This document shows positions 44,967-54,944 of a stretch of DNA of 64,000 nucleotides, piece after piece. Location of the stretch: NCBI GenBank assembly GCA_037783415.1, contig JAZGTN010000015.1, positions 6,335,001-6,399,000 on the forward strand, in the 5' to 3' direction. The notes below the pieces were generated by a model. The model worked only from the letters and a program-made list of their open reading frames with translations. It was not told the origin of the DNA and made no database searches. Every line of letters begins with the position of its first letter. Position 1 is the first letter of the stretch. The DNA comes from Leptasterias polaris. Its lineage: Eukaryota > Echinodermata > Asteroidea > Forcipulatida > Asteriidae. A program made the position numbers and the translations under genes.

Positions 44967-45329
44967 TTAAAGGCCCTGTACACCATTGGTAAGATCGAAA
45001 AACACAAATGTTCATAGGTTCACACATAACTTACATGATTTAAAGTAAGTAATGGTAGAAAGGGTTCCTTAAAATATTTCTGCCTAATATGCTATCGTTT
45101 CTGAGAAATGAGTAAAACAATAGTTTTTATCGCGCGTGTTAATAAACTCGATGTTTGAAAAACAGAAAACACATAAGGTCTTTTTTCACTATTTTCTCGT
45201 GACCTCGATGACCAATTGAGCTCAAATTTTCACAGGTTTGTTATTTCATGTATATGGTTGATCACACAAAACAAGAACTTTGTTTGCGACTGTTTTGTCA
45301 GCTCTACCAATCCTGTATAATACCTTTAA
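44967..45329. mobile_element. TTAA MITE, family A copy 2
   Basis: Reverse complement of the copy at 5607-5982, with TTAA at 44967-44970 and 45326-45329 and inward TTAAAGGCCCTGTACACC / TTAAAGGTATTATACAGG ends. Confidence 0.78.
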
Positions 45330-46534
45330 ACCAACATGAGCAAAACAGAGGCTGGGATGGAGGTTGATTTGCAAATTTTCAGACAATCAAAGCTCGTGTT
45401 CGTTTTGTAAGTATGTAAAAAAAACATGATGATCACACAACAAACAAAAAGCTACAGCGTGCGTGCATTTTCAACAGTGATACTGAACAATTTAAGCCAT
45501 CAGACTCAGGCCAGAAAAAAGCATACCCGTGTAAATAATAGCTTCTCATAATGACGAGGTTTGGTAAAACCTTTCAACAAATCCCGTACAGCAACTTCTA
45601 GACATACTTTTAACCGGAAGTCAGTCAGTAAATGTTTGAATAATTCTTTACACGACACGATGAGCAGTTTGTTATAATTGCAACATTACACGCAGACGGA
45701 TATCAGTGTGACGCCTGATGTTAACAGTTTGTCCGTCAATGAACCTATCAATTTCTTCGGGTGACAGTTCTTAATAACACTGATGTTTCTTGGAAGGGGA
45801 TGTTTACAAACGTTTTACGGGAACCTTCTAGCGAAGTATACCTTCGAAATGGTACTTGAGTAGTGCTCTAACACGAGTACCGAGATACCAGTATTTCAAC
45901 ATTAAGCTGTATGATGAACACAGGTCCCGAACTGCGAGTAAGATTTGTAATAATTGATCAAATAATGTGAGCTCCACCCCCCTACAAAAAATACATAGTA
46001 GAAGAAAAAACAAGAACGTGACATTACAGCTGGAACCTTGTATTAGATTAGCCTACATTCGATCGACAAAAAAATTTCGTCACGCCAGCAAAACGATAAA
46101 TGGAATACCGAGAAATATTGGGTTTCTTAATAAATAGTGGTAATTAAATTGCGGTTTGTTTACACGGCGGTCCCGTACATCGCCCAACGAACTAATGATC
46201 CGGGGTCGGATGGCTGAAAACGGAGAATAATTGCATTTTGTTCCCCATTCTTTTTTTCAGCTGTTACTTTCTTACGACACAAAAAAAGTAGGTTACTATT
46301 TTGGAGGGAATGTAAAGCGTGACACTTAAATTCCATTTATTTCAAGGTGTTAAATTGTAGGCAAGCGTTAATTCATAAATTGTTAAACGCACCGTGAGCT
46401 CAATCAGGTGCTGACATTTTTATGTACTGACCACTTAACTACGTCACAAGTAATGTAAACTGTTCCAGATAATATTTATATCTAGGTGTAATAGAAAAGA
46501 AAGGCCCCTGACAGTTGTGAATGTATATTGTAAT
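45330..46534. other. Intron stretch, no gene
   Basis: Nothing recognised. Confidence 0.35.
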
Positions 46535-46833
46535 TGAGTGCATTCAGTTCCTAAACGGGTGTTGACAACGGTCATGGCATTTGTGTCCTCGAGCAAGACC
46601 TTTTGATTGAGTCTCTTCACTCTCAGGAGTAAAGTGGGTAACCTATGAGGGCAGAGATGGTTCTTGGGATTGGTGGCGTTTGATGCACTGCACACTTGGT
46701 AGTGTGGGCTGAACACACATCCTATGAGTCTGATATGGTTTTCCAGGGGTAATACAGATTATGGTGCCATGAGCATCAGAATTGGTGGAGACTGGCGCTA
46801 TATAAGTGCCAATTATTATTTTATATTATTGTG
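46535..46833 (+). mobile_element. SINE-like element with L2/CR1-type tail
   Basis: The body block CATTTGTGTCCTCGAGCAAGA resembles the SINE at 58962 (CACTTGTGTCCTTGAGCAAGA). The 3' end GGCGCTATATAAGTGCCAATTATTATT resembles the 3' ends of LINE-1 and LINE-4 (GCGC, TATAAATGC, TTATTATT), suggesting LINE-driven mobilisation. The tRNA-like head is missing or too diverged to call. Confidence 0.55.
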
Positions 46834-46869
46834 GAATTAAGAAATATAGACCATGTTATTTACATGATT

Positions 46870-47501
46870 ATTGTAGACATAGCTGGTGCTGACTGGCATC
46901 AAGTCTATGAAACTGATCAGCCTGAGGCAGCTTATGATTCCTTCTTCTCTATTCTCACTTCTCGGTATAATTTTCACTTTCCGTATGTTACCAAAACATT
47001 TGGCAGTACCAATAAAAACCAGCCTTGGATTAACCAGTCTATCATTGATTCTTGTCATTATAAGAACAGGCTTTATAGACGTTCGCAATCCTAATGAGGA
47101 TAATGAGCGTAATATTATAAAACTTTCCGTAATCGCATCACCGCTACTGTTCGGAAAGCGAAACAAGATCATTACGCCCATAGATTGGATATCCGAAAAT
47201 CGAGTCTCAAGCAATTATGGCAAGAAATCAATGGTATTCTGGGTAAGAAGAAGCGGACGTCTTTTCCTGACGAGTTCACTGATGGTAAGCGTCTGTATTC
47301 TAATCCTGCTAATTCTTTCAATTCTTTCTTTACTAACATTGGTCCTTCACTGGCTTCTAAAATTCCTCCCACTAACGCACACCTTTCAAGCTACCTGCAC
47401 AATTCGAATGCTTTTTCTTTCTTTCTTACTCCAACTAATGCAGCAGAAATAATACGTGTCTGTGACACATTGAAGACCAATACTAGTCCCGGCTTCGATG
47501 G
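46870..47501 (+). pseudogene. LINE-3 fragment 1 (endonuclease-RT linker and RT start)
   Basis: A 5'-truncated LINE on the + strand. Frames 46831-47094 (ADWHQVYETDQPEAAYDSF, NQPWINQSI) and 47185-47501 (LKQLWQEINGILGKK, FNSFFTNIGPSLASK, LKTNTSPGFDG) give the linker region and the start of RT, with one frameshift between them. The element is interrupted at GATGG (47497-47501) by the BEL/Pao insertion and continues at 54684. Confidence 0.75.
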
Positions 47502-48104
47502 TCTTCTGACCTCACTAAGTCGAGTATGTGACGAAATTAGTCAGAGGTTAAACACTATTCCATGGAATACCAGTCATTTGCTTCTTTATTGGAACCAGTG
47601 TGAAACTGTAATAAACAAGAATAAAACATACATTTAGTTATAAAGCATAACGTGAAGGAAGCCTTAGAATATAAGTAGGCTGGCATAGAATAGGTAAAGT
47701 CACATAAAAGACCCTAAATCCATGCTAAAATACGAAACAAAAGAATTGCCCAGTTTCCGGACAAACGTTAAACGTGTAGTGCCTTCGCAATGCACACATG
47801 GTCAAAAAGTACATGTACAACGCACATGTAGCCGATTTTGGCAACAACAGTTTTAAGGAACTAAACTAGCCTGAAAACCCAACAAATCGAGTGAGCTAGA
47901 CAATGAATGAACTATGATAATAAGACAGAATGTAAAACTTACAGATTGTGCTTGATCCAAGGGAAAAAACAAGGATATTGGGGCTCAAAACGGCAGAATT
48001 ATACGAAGGCTTTACAACGGGAAAATGATAGACGTGAGTAAAATAATAATCTCTAGAGGGCGCTATATAAAAAGGCGAGAGGCCTAAGTTCTCGGGGCAA
48101 GACA
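47502..48104 (-). repeat. BEL/Pao 3' LTR (603 bp)
   Basis: Same sequence as 54076-54678 as far as read by eye. In element orientation it starts TGTCTTGCCCCGAG and ends GGTCAGAAGA, so it does not have the usual CA end; the limit is set by the GATGG duplication. It contains an AATAAA polyadenylation signal (minus strand, about 47587-47582). Confidence 0.9.
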
Positions 48105-48185
48105 CTCCCCGCCTGGCATCTGTAAGATGTCAAATCTAGCAATAGAAGAGAGTTTACAGTGGGAGCACTTTTTGGTGATCACTAT

Positions 48186-49370
48186 CTACTGATCAGAGTC
48201 TTTGGCGAGAAGGAGAACAACTTCAGTCACAGGCCTCAAGAACAGCTTCGGTTCTCCGCTTCGGATGACTTTGACTTCAATTTTCCTGACTTTCCCGTCA
48301 TCACTTGGAAAGGTCTTGTTGATCATCCCAAGAGGCCAGCCATTTCTCTTGGCTTGAGAATCTTTCATGAGGACTACGTCTCCTTCTCGCAAGTTTGGTT
48401 TCTCAGATGTCCACTTAGTGCGTGTCTGAAGACAGTTGAGGTACTCCTGCCTCCACCTTTTCCAGAACATGTCAGCTAATCTCTGTACACGTTGCCACTG
48501 ACATCTGAAGAGATCCTTATCATCAAACTCGCAAGGGGAGACAGAAGGTATACCAACCTTCTGTGTAAGGAGTGTCGCTGGTGTCAGAATGGAAGGGTGT
48601 TCAGGATCTGTAGAGACTGGGGTAAGCGGTCTGGAATTTATGATCGCAGTCACCTCTGCCATGAGAGTTGTCAACACTTCATGAGTTAGTATGCCTGGTC
48701 CAAGCTGAAGTAGCATGGCATCGAGAATGCGGCGTGTGATGCCAATCATCCTTTCCCAGCTGCCGCCCATGTGCGAGGCGTGAGGAGGGTTGAACTGCCA
48801 CTCACATCTGTTATCAGCAAGGATATTCTCAATCTGCTCCTTCTGACGTCCTGAGGAGTTGATGCCAAGCTCACTACAGGCTCCTACAAAGTTAGTCCCG
48901 CAATCAGACCTCAACAGCTTTGCAGGTCCTCTCAATGCGAAGAAGCGTCTCAGTGCGTTCACGAAGCTAGAGGTGTCCATAGACTCGATCACTTCGATGT
49001 CAACAGCACGGGCGGCCATACATGTAAAAATCACAGCCCATCGCTTGCTGTTGGCTTGTCCTCCTCTTGTTTTTCGGGCTGTCACTGTCCAGGGGCCGAA
49101 GACATCTAGGCCTACATAGGTGAAGGGTGGACTTGTGCTAAGGCGGTCAGCAGGCAAGTCTGCCATTATCTGCTCTTGTAGCTTGCCTCGCAGTCTTCGA
49201 CAGGTTACACAGTGGTAGATCAAACTGCTGATGACTCGCTTACCACCAAGGACCCAGAAACCGGCTGCTCTTATGGCACCTTCAGTGAAGTGTCTGCCCT
49301 GATGCCGGACTACTTCATGGTAGTGTCTGATGAGAAGCGTAGTGACATAGCATTTCCCGGGGATTACCAC
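48186..49370 (-). CDS. BEL/Pao pol, integrase part (separate frame)
   Basis: This frame encodes the zinc-binding HHCC region (H18, H23 and CVTC at 54-57), the DDE catalytic core (D89 in GLDVFG, D156 in SDCGTN, E206 in GGSWERM) and a C-terminal region with WPLGMI and VRKIEVKV, typical of BEL/Pao integrases, which insert the element's cDNA into the host genome. It overlaps the end of the gag-pol frame by 7 bases and is in the -1 frame to it. The open sequence in this frame continues upstream of 49370 with a typical RVGGRL pol motif. The true polyprotein therefore crosses here, and the break is caused by the duplication at 49442-49511 rather than by a natural start. Confidence 0.88.
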   Translation of the reverse strand: MVIPGKCYVTTLLIRHYHEVVRHQGRHFTEGAIRAAGFWVLGGKRVISSLIYHCVTCRRLRGKLQEQIMADLPADRLSTSPPFTYVGLDVFGPWTVTARKTRGGQANSKRWAVIFTCMAARAVDIEVIESMDTSSFVNALRRFFALRGPAKLLRSDCGTNFVGACSELGINSSGRQKEQIENILADNRCEWQFNPPHASHMGGSWERMIGITRRILDAMLLQLGPGILTHEVLTTLMAEVTAIINSRPLTPVSTDPEHPSILTPATLLTQKVGIPSVSPCEFDDKDLFRCQWQRVQRLADMFWKRWRQEYLNCLQTRTKWTSEKPNLREGDVVLMKDSQAKRNGWPLGMINKTFPSDDGKVRKIEVKVIRSGEPKLFLRPVTEVVLLLAKDSDQ

Positions 49371-52300
49371 TGGGTGTGTCTCACCAGTAGACAGCTTGGC
49401 TTTCTCAAGTCGACCTCCAACCCTGAGAAGACCGTCTTTGTCGACAAAGGGGTGTAGCTTCTGAAGCGGGCTGGACCGACAAAGGGGTGTAGCTTCTGAA
49501 GCGGGCTGGACCGAGGAATGGGTTGGCCACTTTCAAGACGTCTGAGCTCGTCTGCATAGGCTGTTGTCTGAACAGCACGAAGAATTGCCATCTTTGCTCG
49601 AGTCAGTTGGTCTGGGCTTAAGTGCTCCTTACATTGGTGCCATCCTCGACAAGGGCTACCTCTATCTACTTGCGAAAAGGAGTGAGCGAGGTGGGTGAGT
49701 CTCGAAATGGCTTTCTGAAGCGACCTCCAACTTGAGAAGTGTTTGAAGCGTCCACTGGTCAGGCCTGCTTTAGAAACGTCTGTGGCACAGGTGGTAACTT
49801 GGGGTCTCACTTCTGTGTCGCTTTCGGGATCAACCAAGCTGAATGTCTCCTGACATAAGGAGGGGGAACTGTGTTTAGGATCACAGAGGAATGCGGGTCC
49901 ACTTAGCCAAGTAGATGTAGATAATCCAGATGCCGGTAGTGCCCTGGTAGCATGATCGGCAGGATTATGGTCCGTCGGGACGTAGTTCCACTGGCTTGCT
50001 TCAGAGGAGCGTTTGATGCGTTGCACTCGGTTCTGGATATAAACGTAGAAACGTCTGGTCTTGTTGTAGATATACCCAAGCACAACTTTGCTATCACTGA
50101 AGAACTTGACTCCATGCAGATGTACATCTAATTCGTCTTGGACTGTCTCTGCGATTTCTACGGCCATAACAGCTGCTGCAAGTTCCAGACGAGGGATCGT
50201 GGGTTCAGGCTTAGGAGCAAGCTTTGCCTTGCCAAAGATAAATCCTACTTCGCAATGACCCTCACCATCTGTGATCTTGAGGTATGAGACAGCCGCAATC
50301 GCTTTTGTCGATGCATCACAGAAGACATACAACTCTCGCTTCTGGGCTTGAGAGAGTGGGAGAGTAGTGTACATTCTTGGGATCTTCAGTTCCTGGAGAT
50401 CTTCGAGGGAGTTCTTCCATCTCATCCATTCCTCATACTTTTCTTTAGGAAGAGGTGTGTCCCAGTCACAGGAGTCACGGTTAAGTTCTCTGAGGATGGA
50501 GCGACCCTGGATACTTACTGGAGCAGCATATCCGAGGGGATCGAATAGGCTGTTGATGGTAGACAATACCCCACGTCTTGTAAATGGCTTGTCACTGGTC
50601 GTCGCTTGGAAGGTGAATGTGTCTGCTGCCAAGTCCCACTGAAGGCCCAAGCTCCGCTGCGTTTGAAGGGAGTCTTGTCCAAGGTCAAGGTTCTGAAGCC
50701 CTTTGGCAAGGTCTTCTTTGGGAAAGGCTTTCATGACATCTGCACTGTTAGATGCGATTTTGTGAAGACGAAGATTGGACTGTGCTAGCATGTCTTGTGA
50801 TTTCTCCAACACTTCAACAGCCTTGCTAACACTGGGAAATGACTGAAGCCCGTCATCGACGTAGAAATGTCGATCGACGAAGAGTCTTGCTTGGTCACCA
50901 TACTCTTCATGTCCTTCTGCAGCCGTTCTCTTAAGTCCGTAGATCGCTACAGCTGGTGACGGACAGTTGCCAAATACATGGACCCTCATGCGATAGTCCA
51001 GGATGTCCCCATCAAGGTTGTTGTTGTCAAACCAAAGAAAGCGGAGGTAATCTCTGTGTTCTTTCTTGACGAGAAAACTATGGAACATCTGCTGGATATC
51101 GGCCATGATGGCTATTGGTTCACATCTGAAGCGAATGAGAATGCCTAGCAGACTGTTGTTGAGATCTGGACCTCTGAGTAGCACGTCGTTCAAGGATACA
51201 TTGTCATGTTGAGAGCTGGAGTCGAACACGATTCTGATTTGGCCCGGTTTCTTCGGGTGATAAACACCAAAGCTAGGTAGGTACCAGCACTCTTGGCCTG
51301 GCTGGAGTGGTAAAGCTAACTCTGCATGACCACTGATGAAAATCTTGTCCATGAATTCAATGTAGTGGTCTTTCATCTTGGGTTTCTTGAGGAGAGTGCG
51401 ACGAAGAGACATAAGACGGTTCACTACTTGTTGTCTGTTGTTGGGTAGGCGTCGCCGGGGGGTTCGAAAGGGGAGAGGGCCCACCCAACTGTTGGAGTCA
51501 TCTCTGACAAATTCTTCATTCATGATGGAGAGGAAAGTGTCGTCTTCAACTGACGGGGCCAACTTGTAATCTTCAGGAGACTCAAGGAAGACATCGGAGC
51601 CGATACTATCTAGCTGTTGTTTCTCATGTCTGGGAGTCTTGTTGACGAACGTTTCCTTCACATGGAATTTGCTCTCACATGGTGTTAAGTGGCTTGGACG
51701 GCCGTTATCAAGGATACTCGTTTTGAAGCTATTGACGGCTGGTTTGTGAGCTCCCCCGAGGCAGACATCTCCCACTATGACCCATCCCAAGTCCAATTGT
51801 TGGGCGTAGGGGGCAGTGTGGGGTCCGTTGCTCTGACTGCGAACCTTGTGGACCTGAATTACATCTCTGCCAAGTAGAAGAAGAATCTGTGCTGTTTGAT
51901 CAAGCGGAGGGATCATGTGAGCGATGGCCTTTAGGTGAGGATGATGCCTTGCAGCCTCAGGAGTTGGAATTTCACATCGATTGTTTGGGATAGAGTCGCA
52001 CTCGAGGAGTGGTGGCAAGGCCAGCTGGACTTCTTCATCTGCTGATTGTATTATGAAGCCGTTAGCTCTCCTTCCATAGGCGCTTGTTGTGCCAGAACAT
52101 GTGCGGAGTTCGTAGGGAGAGGTGTCTCCGAGAATGTTAAACATGTCAAAGAAGGCAGACCTGGCAAGCGAGCGGTTGCTTTGATCATCCAACATCACAT
52201 ACACCTTCACCTTCATGTCGGGTTGGCCCTGCGGATACACGCTGGCTAGACATATCTTGGAACACGATTTTCCAGGTAGACCATCTCCACAAACGTCTGT

Positions 52301-54007
52301 GCAACTTGTGGAAGCTACTGATGGCTCTTTACTGGGTTGCTCCCCGCCATGGTTTTCCACAGGCAAAGAATCGGTTCTTTTCCAAGGTGGCAGGCCATTA
52401 TGAAGGGCGGATACATGACGATCGCTGTCACACTCAGTGCAGCGAATTTGAACGTTGCAGTCATTTGCCATGTGAGAAGTAGAAGCACAGCACCTGTAGC
52501 AAATACCATGCTCTCTGAGAAAGGCCTTTCTTTCCTCCAATGGTTTTCCTCTGAAGCCACGGCACTTTCTCAAGGAGTGGGGTCTCTTGTGAATGGGGCA
52601 CTGCTTGTCTGGGTCCATCAGTTCATTGGGGGCAAAGGTCGAAGTTTTCTCCACCTCAGTCTTGTGCACAGCGATTAAGGGCTTTGATATGAACGAACTT
52701 GGCATGGGCTTATGGCTTGTGGATGTCGTCATGCTGGACGAACGGAAAGCAAAGCTTGGATCAGTTCTCATGTCGGCCTGTGAGTACACAAAGTCAGCGA
52801 AGAAAGTAAATGGGGGGAAAGGAACATGATGCGTTTTCTTGTACATCGAGCCCTGAGTCAACCACTTTTCCTGTAGAAATTGAGGGAGCTTTTCAACAAT
52901 CGGATTTATCCCTCTGGAAGTGTCCAAGTAGTTAAGTCCGGGTAGGTTGTCTTCAAGCTTTGCTGCTTTCACTTCTGTGAGAAGATCTGCAAGTTCCTGT
53001 AGTCTCGGGTAGTCTCTGTTCCCAATCTTAGGGAAGGTGTCCAGACGAGAAAAAAGTGACTCCTCTATTGCCTCAGGGGACCCATACATCTTGTCCAATC
53101 TTTGCCATACCTTAATTAGGCCATCTGAAGGATTGTTTATGTGGACTGCCCTGATCCTCGTAGCATGCTGAAGTGACTCTCCGCCAAGCCACCTAGTAAG
53201 TAGATCGAGTTCTTCACTTGCTTTTAGGTTTAATCCCTGGGTAACATTGCGATAACTGGCTCTCCATGACAAGTAGTTCTCTGGCCGATTATCAAAAACC
53301 TTGAGTCCGGCTGTGAGAAGGTCTCGACGAGCGAGGTGGACTGTGAGGTCAAAGACATCTGAATGGCTTTGCAAAAACGGGTTTGACCTCCCTTTGTCAT
53401 GCCATCGTCTGTCTGATAGGTCAGTGTATTGTGCAGTGTGTAGAAAGGGATTTAGCACACCAGCTTGCGGGGGCGGAGTATAGAAGTCGGGCGGATCCAA
53501 GTGGGGATGAGCAGATGAAAGAGCTTGAGCTTCAACAGCAGTGCTTTGTGGGTGCAAGTGTTCATCAGGGCGCTCTTTAGGACTAATCTTAGTAGGCTGG
53601 TAATCGGTGTGGTTATCATGATGGTCAAAATGTGCGTTTATGTATTCTTCTGTACGTTGCTCGGGTTGGACTGATAGGGCAAGATGACTGGTGATGCTTG
53701 CTCTATCCTCAGTTTCTTTGGCATTTACAGCTGCCTCCAGTGTTTTGGCAGCAGCCAATGCAGATTCAGCTTCACCTTCTTTCTGCATGGCGAACAGCAT
53801 AGCGTCAATGCGTGCACGTTCCACCTTCATCTCGATTTGACGCCTGGTGTAATCAGCTTTCGTGCGTGCGGCCTCTGCTTTAGCACGCGCCTCTACTGCA
53901 GCCAAGCTGATGTGTGACCTGGTTGAACATCGTGAAGATGAGGATGATCCGGGTTTGTATTCTGAAAGTATCTCCCAGTTCTGAGAAACTCCTGGAGGAG
54001 ATGACAT
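49364..54007 (-). CDS. BEL/Pao gag-pol: gag, zinc knuckles, protease, RT, RNase H
   Basis: 1,547 codons starting MSSPPG. Residues 35-100 are a charged, Ala-rich coiled coil, with gag to about 430. Cys/His-rich knuckle-like motifs lie at about 470-530. A Pao-type aspartic protease (LDDQS, 606-610) follows. Reverse transcriptase spans about 880-1140, with catalytic YVDD at 1049-1052 and IRIVFD upstream. RNase H spans about 1225-1355 (D1231, E1275, D1305, D1351 in HNPADHATR). After about residue 1500 the frame runs into the 35-bp tandem duplication and ends in non-pol sequence at a stop. The polyprotein is the structural and copying machinery of the element. All domains up to RNase H look intact. 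Confidence 0.92.
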   Translation of the reverse strand: MSSPPGVSQNWEILSEYKPGSSSSSRCSTRSHISLAAVEARAKAEAARTKADYTRRQIEMKVERARIDAMLFAMQKEGEAESALAAAKTLEAAVNAKETEDRASITSHLALSVQPEQRTEEYINAHFDHHDNHTDYQPTKISPKERPDEHLHPQSTAVEAQALSSAHPHLDPPDFYTPPPQAGVLNPFLHTAQYTDLSDRRWHDKGRSNPFLQSHSDVFDLTVHLARRDLLTAGLKVFDNRPENYLSWRASYRNVTQGLNLKASEELDLLTRWLGGESLQHATRIRAVHINNPSDGLIKVWQRLDKMYGSPEAIEESLFSRLDTFPKIGNRDYPRLQELADLLTEVKAAKLEDNLPGLNYLDTSRGINPIVEKLPQFLQEKWLTQGSMYKKTHHVPFPPFTFFADFVYSQADMRTDPSFAFRSSSMTTSTSHKPMPSSFISKPLIAVHKTEVEKTSTFAPNELMDPDKQCPIHKRPHSLRKCRGFRGKPLEERKAFLREHGICYRCCASTSHMANDCNVQIRCTECDSDRHVSALHNGLPPWKRTDSLPVENHGGEQPSKEPSVASTSCTDVCGDGLPGKSCSKICLASVYPQGQPDMKVKVYVMLDDQSNRSLARSAFFDMFNILGDTSPYELRTCSGTTSAYGRRANGFIIQSADEEVQLALPPLLECDSIPNNRCEIPTPEAARHHPHLKAIAHMIPPLDQTAQILLLLGRDVIQVHKVRSQSNGPHTAPYAQQLDLGWVIVGDVCLGGAHKPAVNSFKTSILDNGRPSHLTPCESKFHVKETFVNKTPRHEKQQLDSIGSDVFLESPEDYKLAPSVEDDTFLSIMNEEFVRDDSNSWVGPLPFRTPRRRLPNNRQQVVNRLMSLRRTLLKKPKMKDHYIEFMDKIFISGHAELALPLQPGQECWYLPSFGVYHPKKPGQIRIVFDSSSQHDNVSLNDVLLRGPDLNNSLLGILIRFRCEPIAIMADIQQMFHSFLVKKEHRDYLRFLWFDNNNLDGDILDYRMRVHVFGNCPSPAVAIYGLKRTAAEGHEEYGDQARLFVDRHFYVDDGLQSFPSVSKAVEVLEKSQDMLAQSNLRLHKIASNSADVMKAFPKEDLAKGLQNLDLGQDSLQTQRSLGLQWDLAADTFTFQATTSDKPFTRRGVLSTINSLFDPLGYAAPVSIQGRSILRELNRDSCDWDTPLPKEKYEEWMRWKNSLEDLQELKIPRMYTTLPLSQAQKRELYVFCDASTKAIAAVSYLKITDGEGHCEVGFIFGKAKLAPKPEPTIPRLELAAAVMAVEIAETVQDELDVHLHGVKFFSDSKVVLGYIYNKTRRFYVYIQNRVQRIKRSSEASQWNYVPTDHNPADHATRALPASGLSTSTWLSGPAFLCDPKHSSPSLCQETFSLVDPESDTEVRPQVTTCATDVSKAGLTSGRFKHFSSWRSLQKAISRLTHLAHSFSQVDRGSPCRGWHQCKEHLSPDQLTRAKMAILRAVQTTAYADELRRLESGQPIPRSSPLQKLHPFVGPARFRSYTPLSTKTVFSGLEVDLRKPSCLLVRHTQW
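49442..49511 (-). repeat. 35-bp tandem duplication that breaks the pol frame
   Basis: Two identical 35-bp copies (49442-49476 and 49477-49511), each starting CGACAAAGGGGTG and ending GGGCTGGAC on the + strand. As 35 is not a multiple of three it shifts the frame between RNase H and integrase. Confidence 0.92.
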
Positions 54008-54075
54008 TTTGAAGTAGTGTTGCAGGGAACCACCAGTTAATGAAGATGCTCTTGTTGAGAAGCTAATCTTTTCAC

Positions 54076-54678
54076 TCTTCTGACCTCACTAAGTCGAGTA
54101 TGTGACGAAATTAGTCAGAGGTTAAACACTATTCCATGGAATACCAGTCATTTGCTTCTTTATTGGAACCAGTGTGAAACTGTAATAAACAAGAATAAAA
54201 CATACATTTAGTTATAAAGCATAACGTGAAGGAAGCCTTAGAATATAAGTAGGCTGGCATAGAATAGGTAAAGTCACATAAAAGACCCTAAATCCATGCT
54301 AAAATACGAAACAAAAGAATTGCCCAGTTTCCGGACAAACGTTAAACGTGTAGTGCCTTCGCAATGCACACATGGTCAAAAAGTACATGTACAACGCACA
54401 TGTAGCCGATTTTGGCAACAACAGTTTTAAGGAACTAAACTAGCCTGAAAACCCAACAAATCGAGTGAGCTAGACAATGAATGAACTATGATAATAAGAC
54501 AGAATGTAAAACTTACAGATTGTGCTTGATCCAAGGGAAAAAACAAGGATATTGGGGCTCAAAACGGCAGAATTATACGAAGGCTTTACAACGGGAAAAT
54601 GATAGACGTGAGTAAAATAATAATCTCTAGAGGGCGCTATATAAAAAGGCGAGAGGCCTAAGTTCTCGGGGCAAGACA
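54076..54678 (-). repeat. BEL/Pao 5' LTR (603 bp)
   Basis: Read by eye it matches the 3' LTR base for base, which indicates a very recent insertion. It should carry the element's promoter. A TATA-like stretch (TTTTTATATAG on the minus strand) lies about 35-45 bases inside its 5' end. Confidence 0.9.
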
Positions 54679-54683
54679 GATGG

Positions 54684-54944
54684 CATTAGAATTCTTCTGT
54701 TGTTAAGTCTATAATTTCTCTTATTGCTGAACCTCTTCCTTATATCTTCAATCTTTCTTTTCTCCATGGATCTGTTCCTCTGAATCTTAAGGTCGCTAAA
54801 GTTGTTCCTATCTTTAAAAGTGGGGACAATAAAGAAGTCTGCAACTATAGACCTATCTCCATTCTTCCTTGTTTTTCTAAACTTCTGGAGAGACTTGTTT
54901 ATAATCGTCTCTACACTTTCATCTCTAAATTCCATCTTCTATTT
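54684..54944 (+). pseudogene. LINE-3 fragment 2 (RT motifs)
   Basis: Continues directly from fragment 1 after the GATGG duplication: SVVKSIISLIAEPL, VAKVVPIFKSGD, NYRPISILPCFSKLLERL, then FISKFHLLY. It is cut at about 54944 by LINE-4. Confidence 0.8.

Larger units (their letters stand above)
47497..54683 (-). mobile_element. BEL/Pao LTR retrotransposon, near-complete, very young
   Basis: A 7.18-kb element on the minus strand bounded by GATGG target duplications (47497-47501 and 54679-54683). It has two 603-bp LTRs that appear identical, a gag-pol frame and an integrase frame. A purine tract (CAGGCGGGGAG on the minus strand, 48115-48105) precedes the 3' LTR. A TGGTGGTTCCCTGC string about 40 bases after the 5' LTR is a candidate primer-binding site (weak). 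No envelope frame. The only lesion seen is a 35-bp tandem duplication in pol. Confidence 0.92.

Noticed and set aside
47172..47372. Minus-strand frame over LINE-3
   Set aside because: Shadow of the + strand LINE frame at 47185-47637.
48186..49370. Natural -1 frameshift or separate integrase gene in the BEL element
   Set aside because: The integrase frame is open upstream of 49370 up to the 35-bp duplication, and the duplication itself explains the shift; no slippery heptamer is needed.
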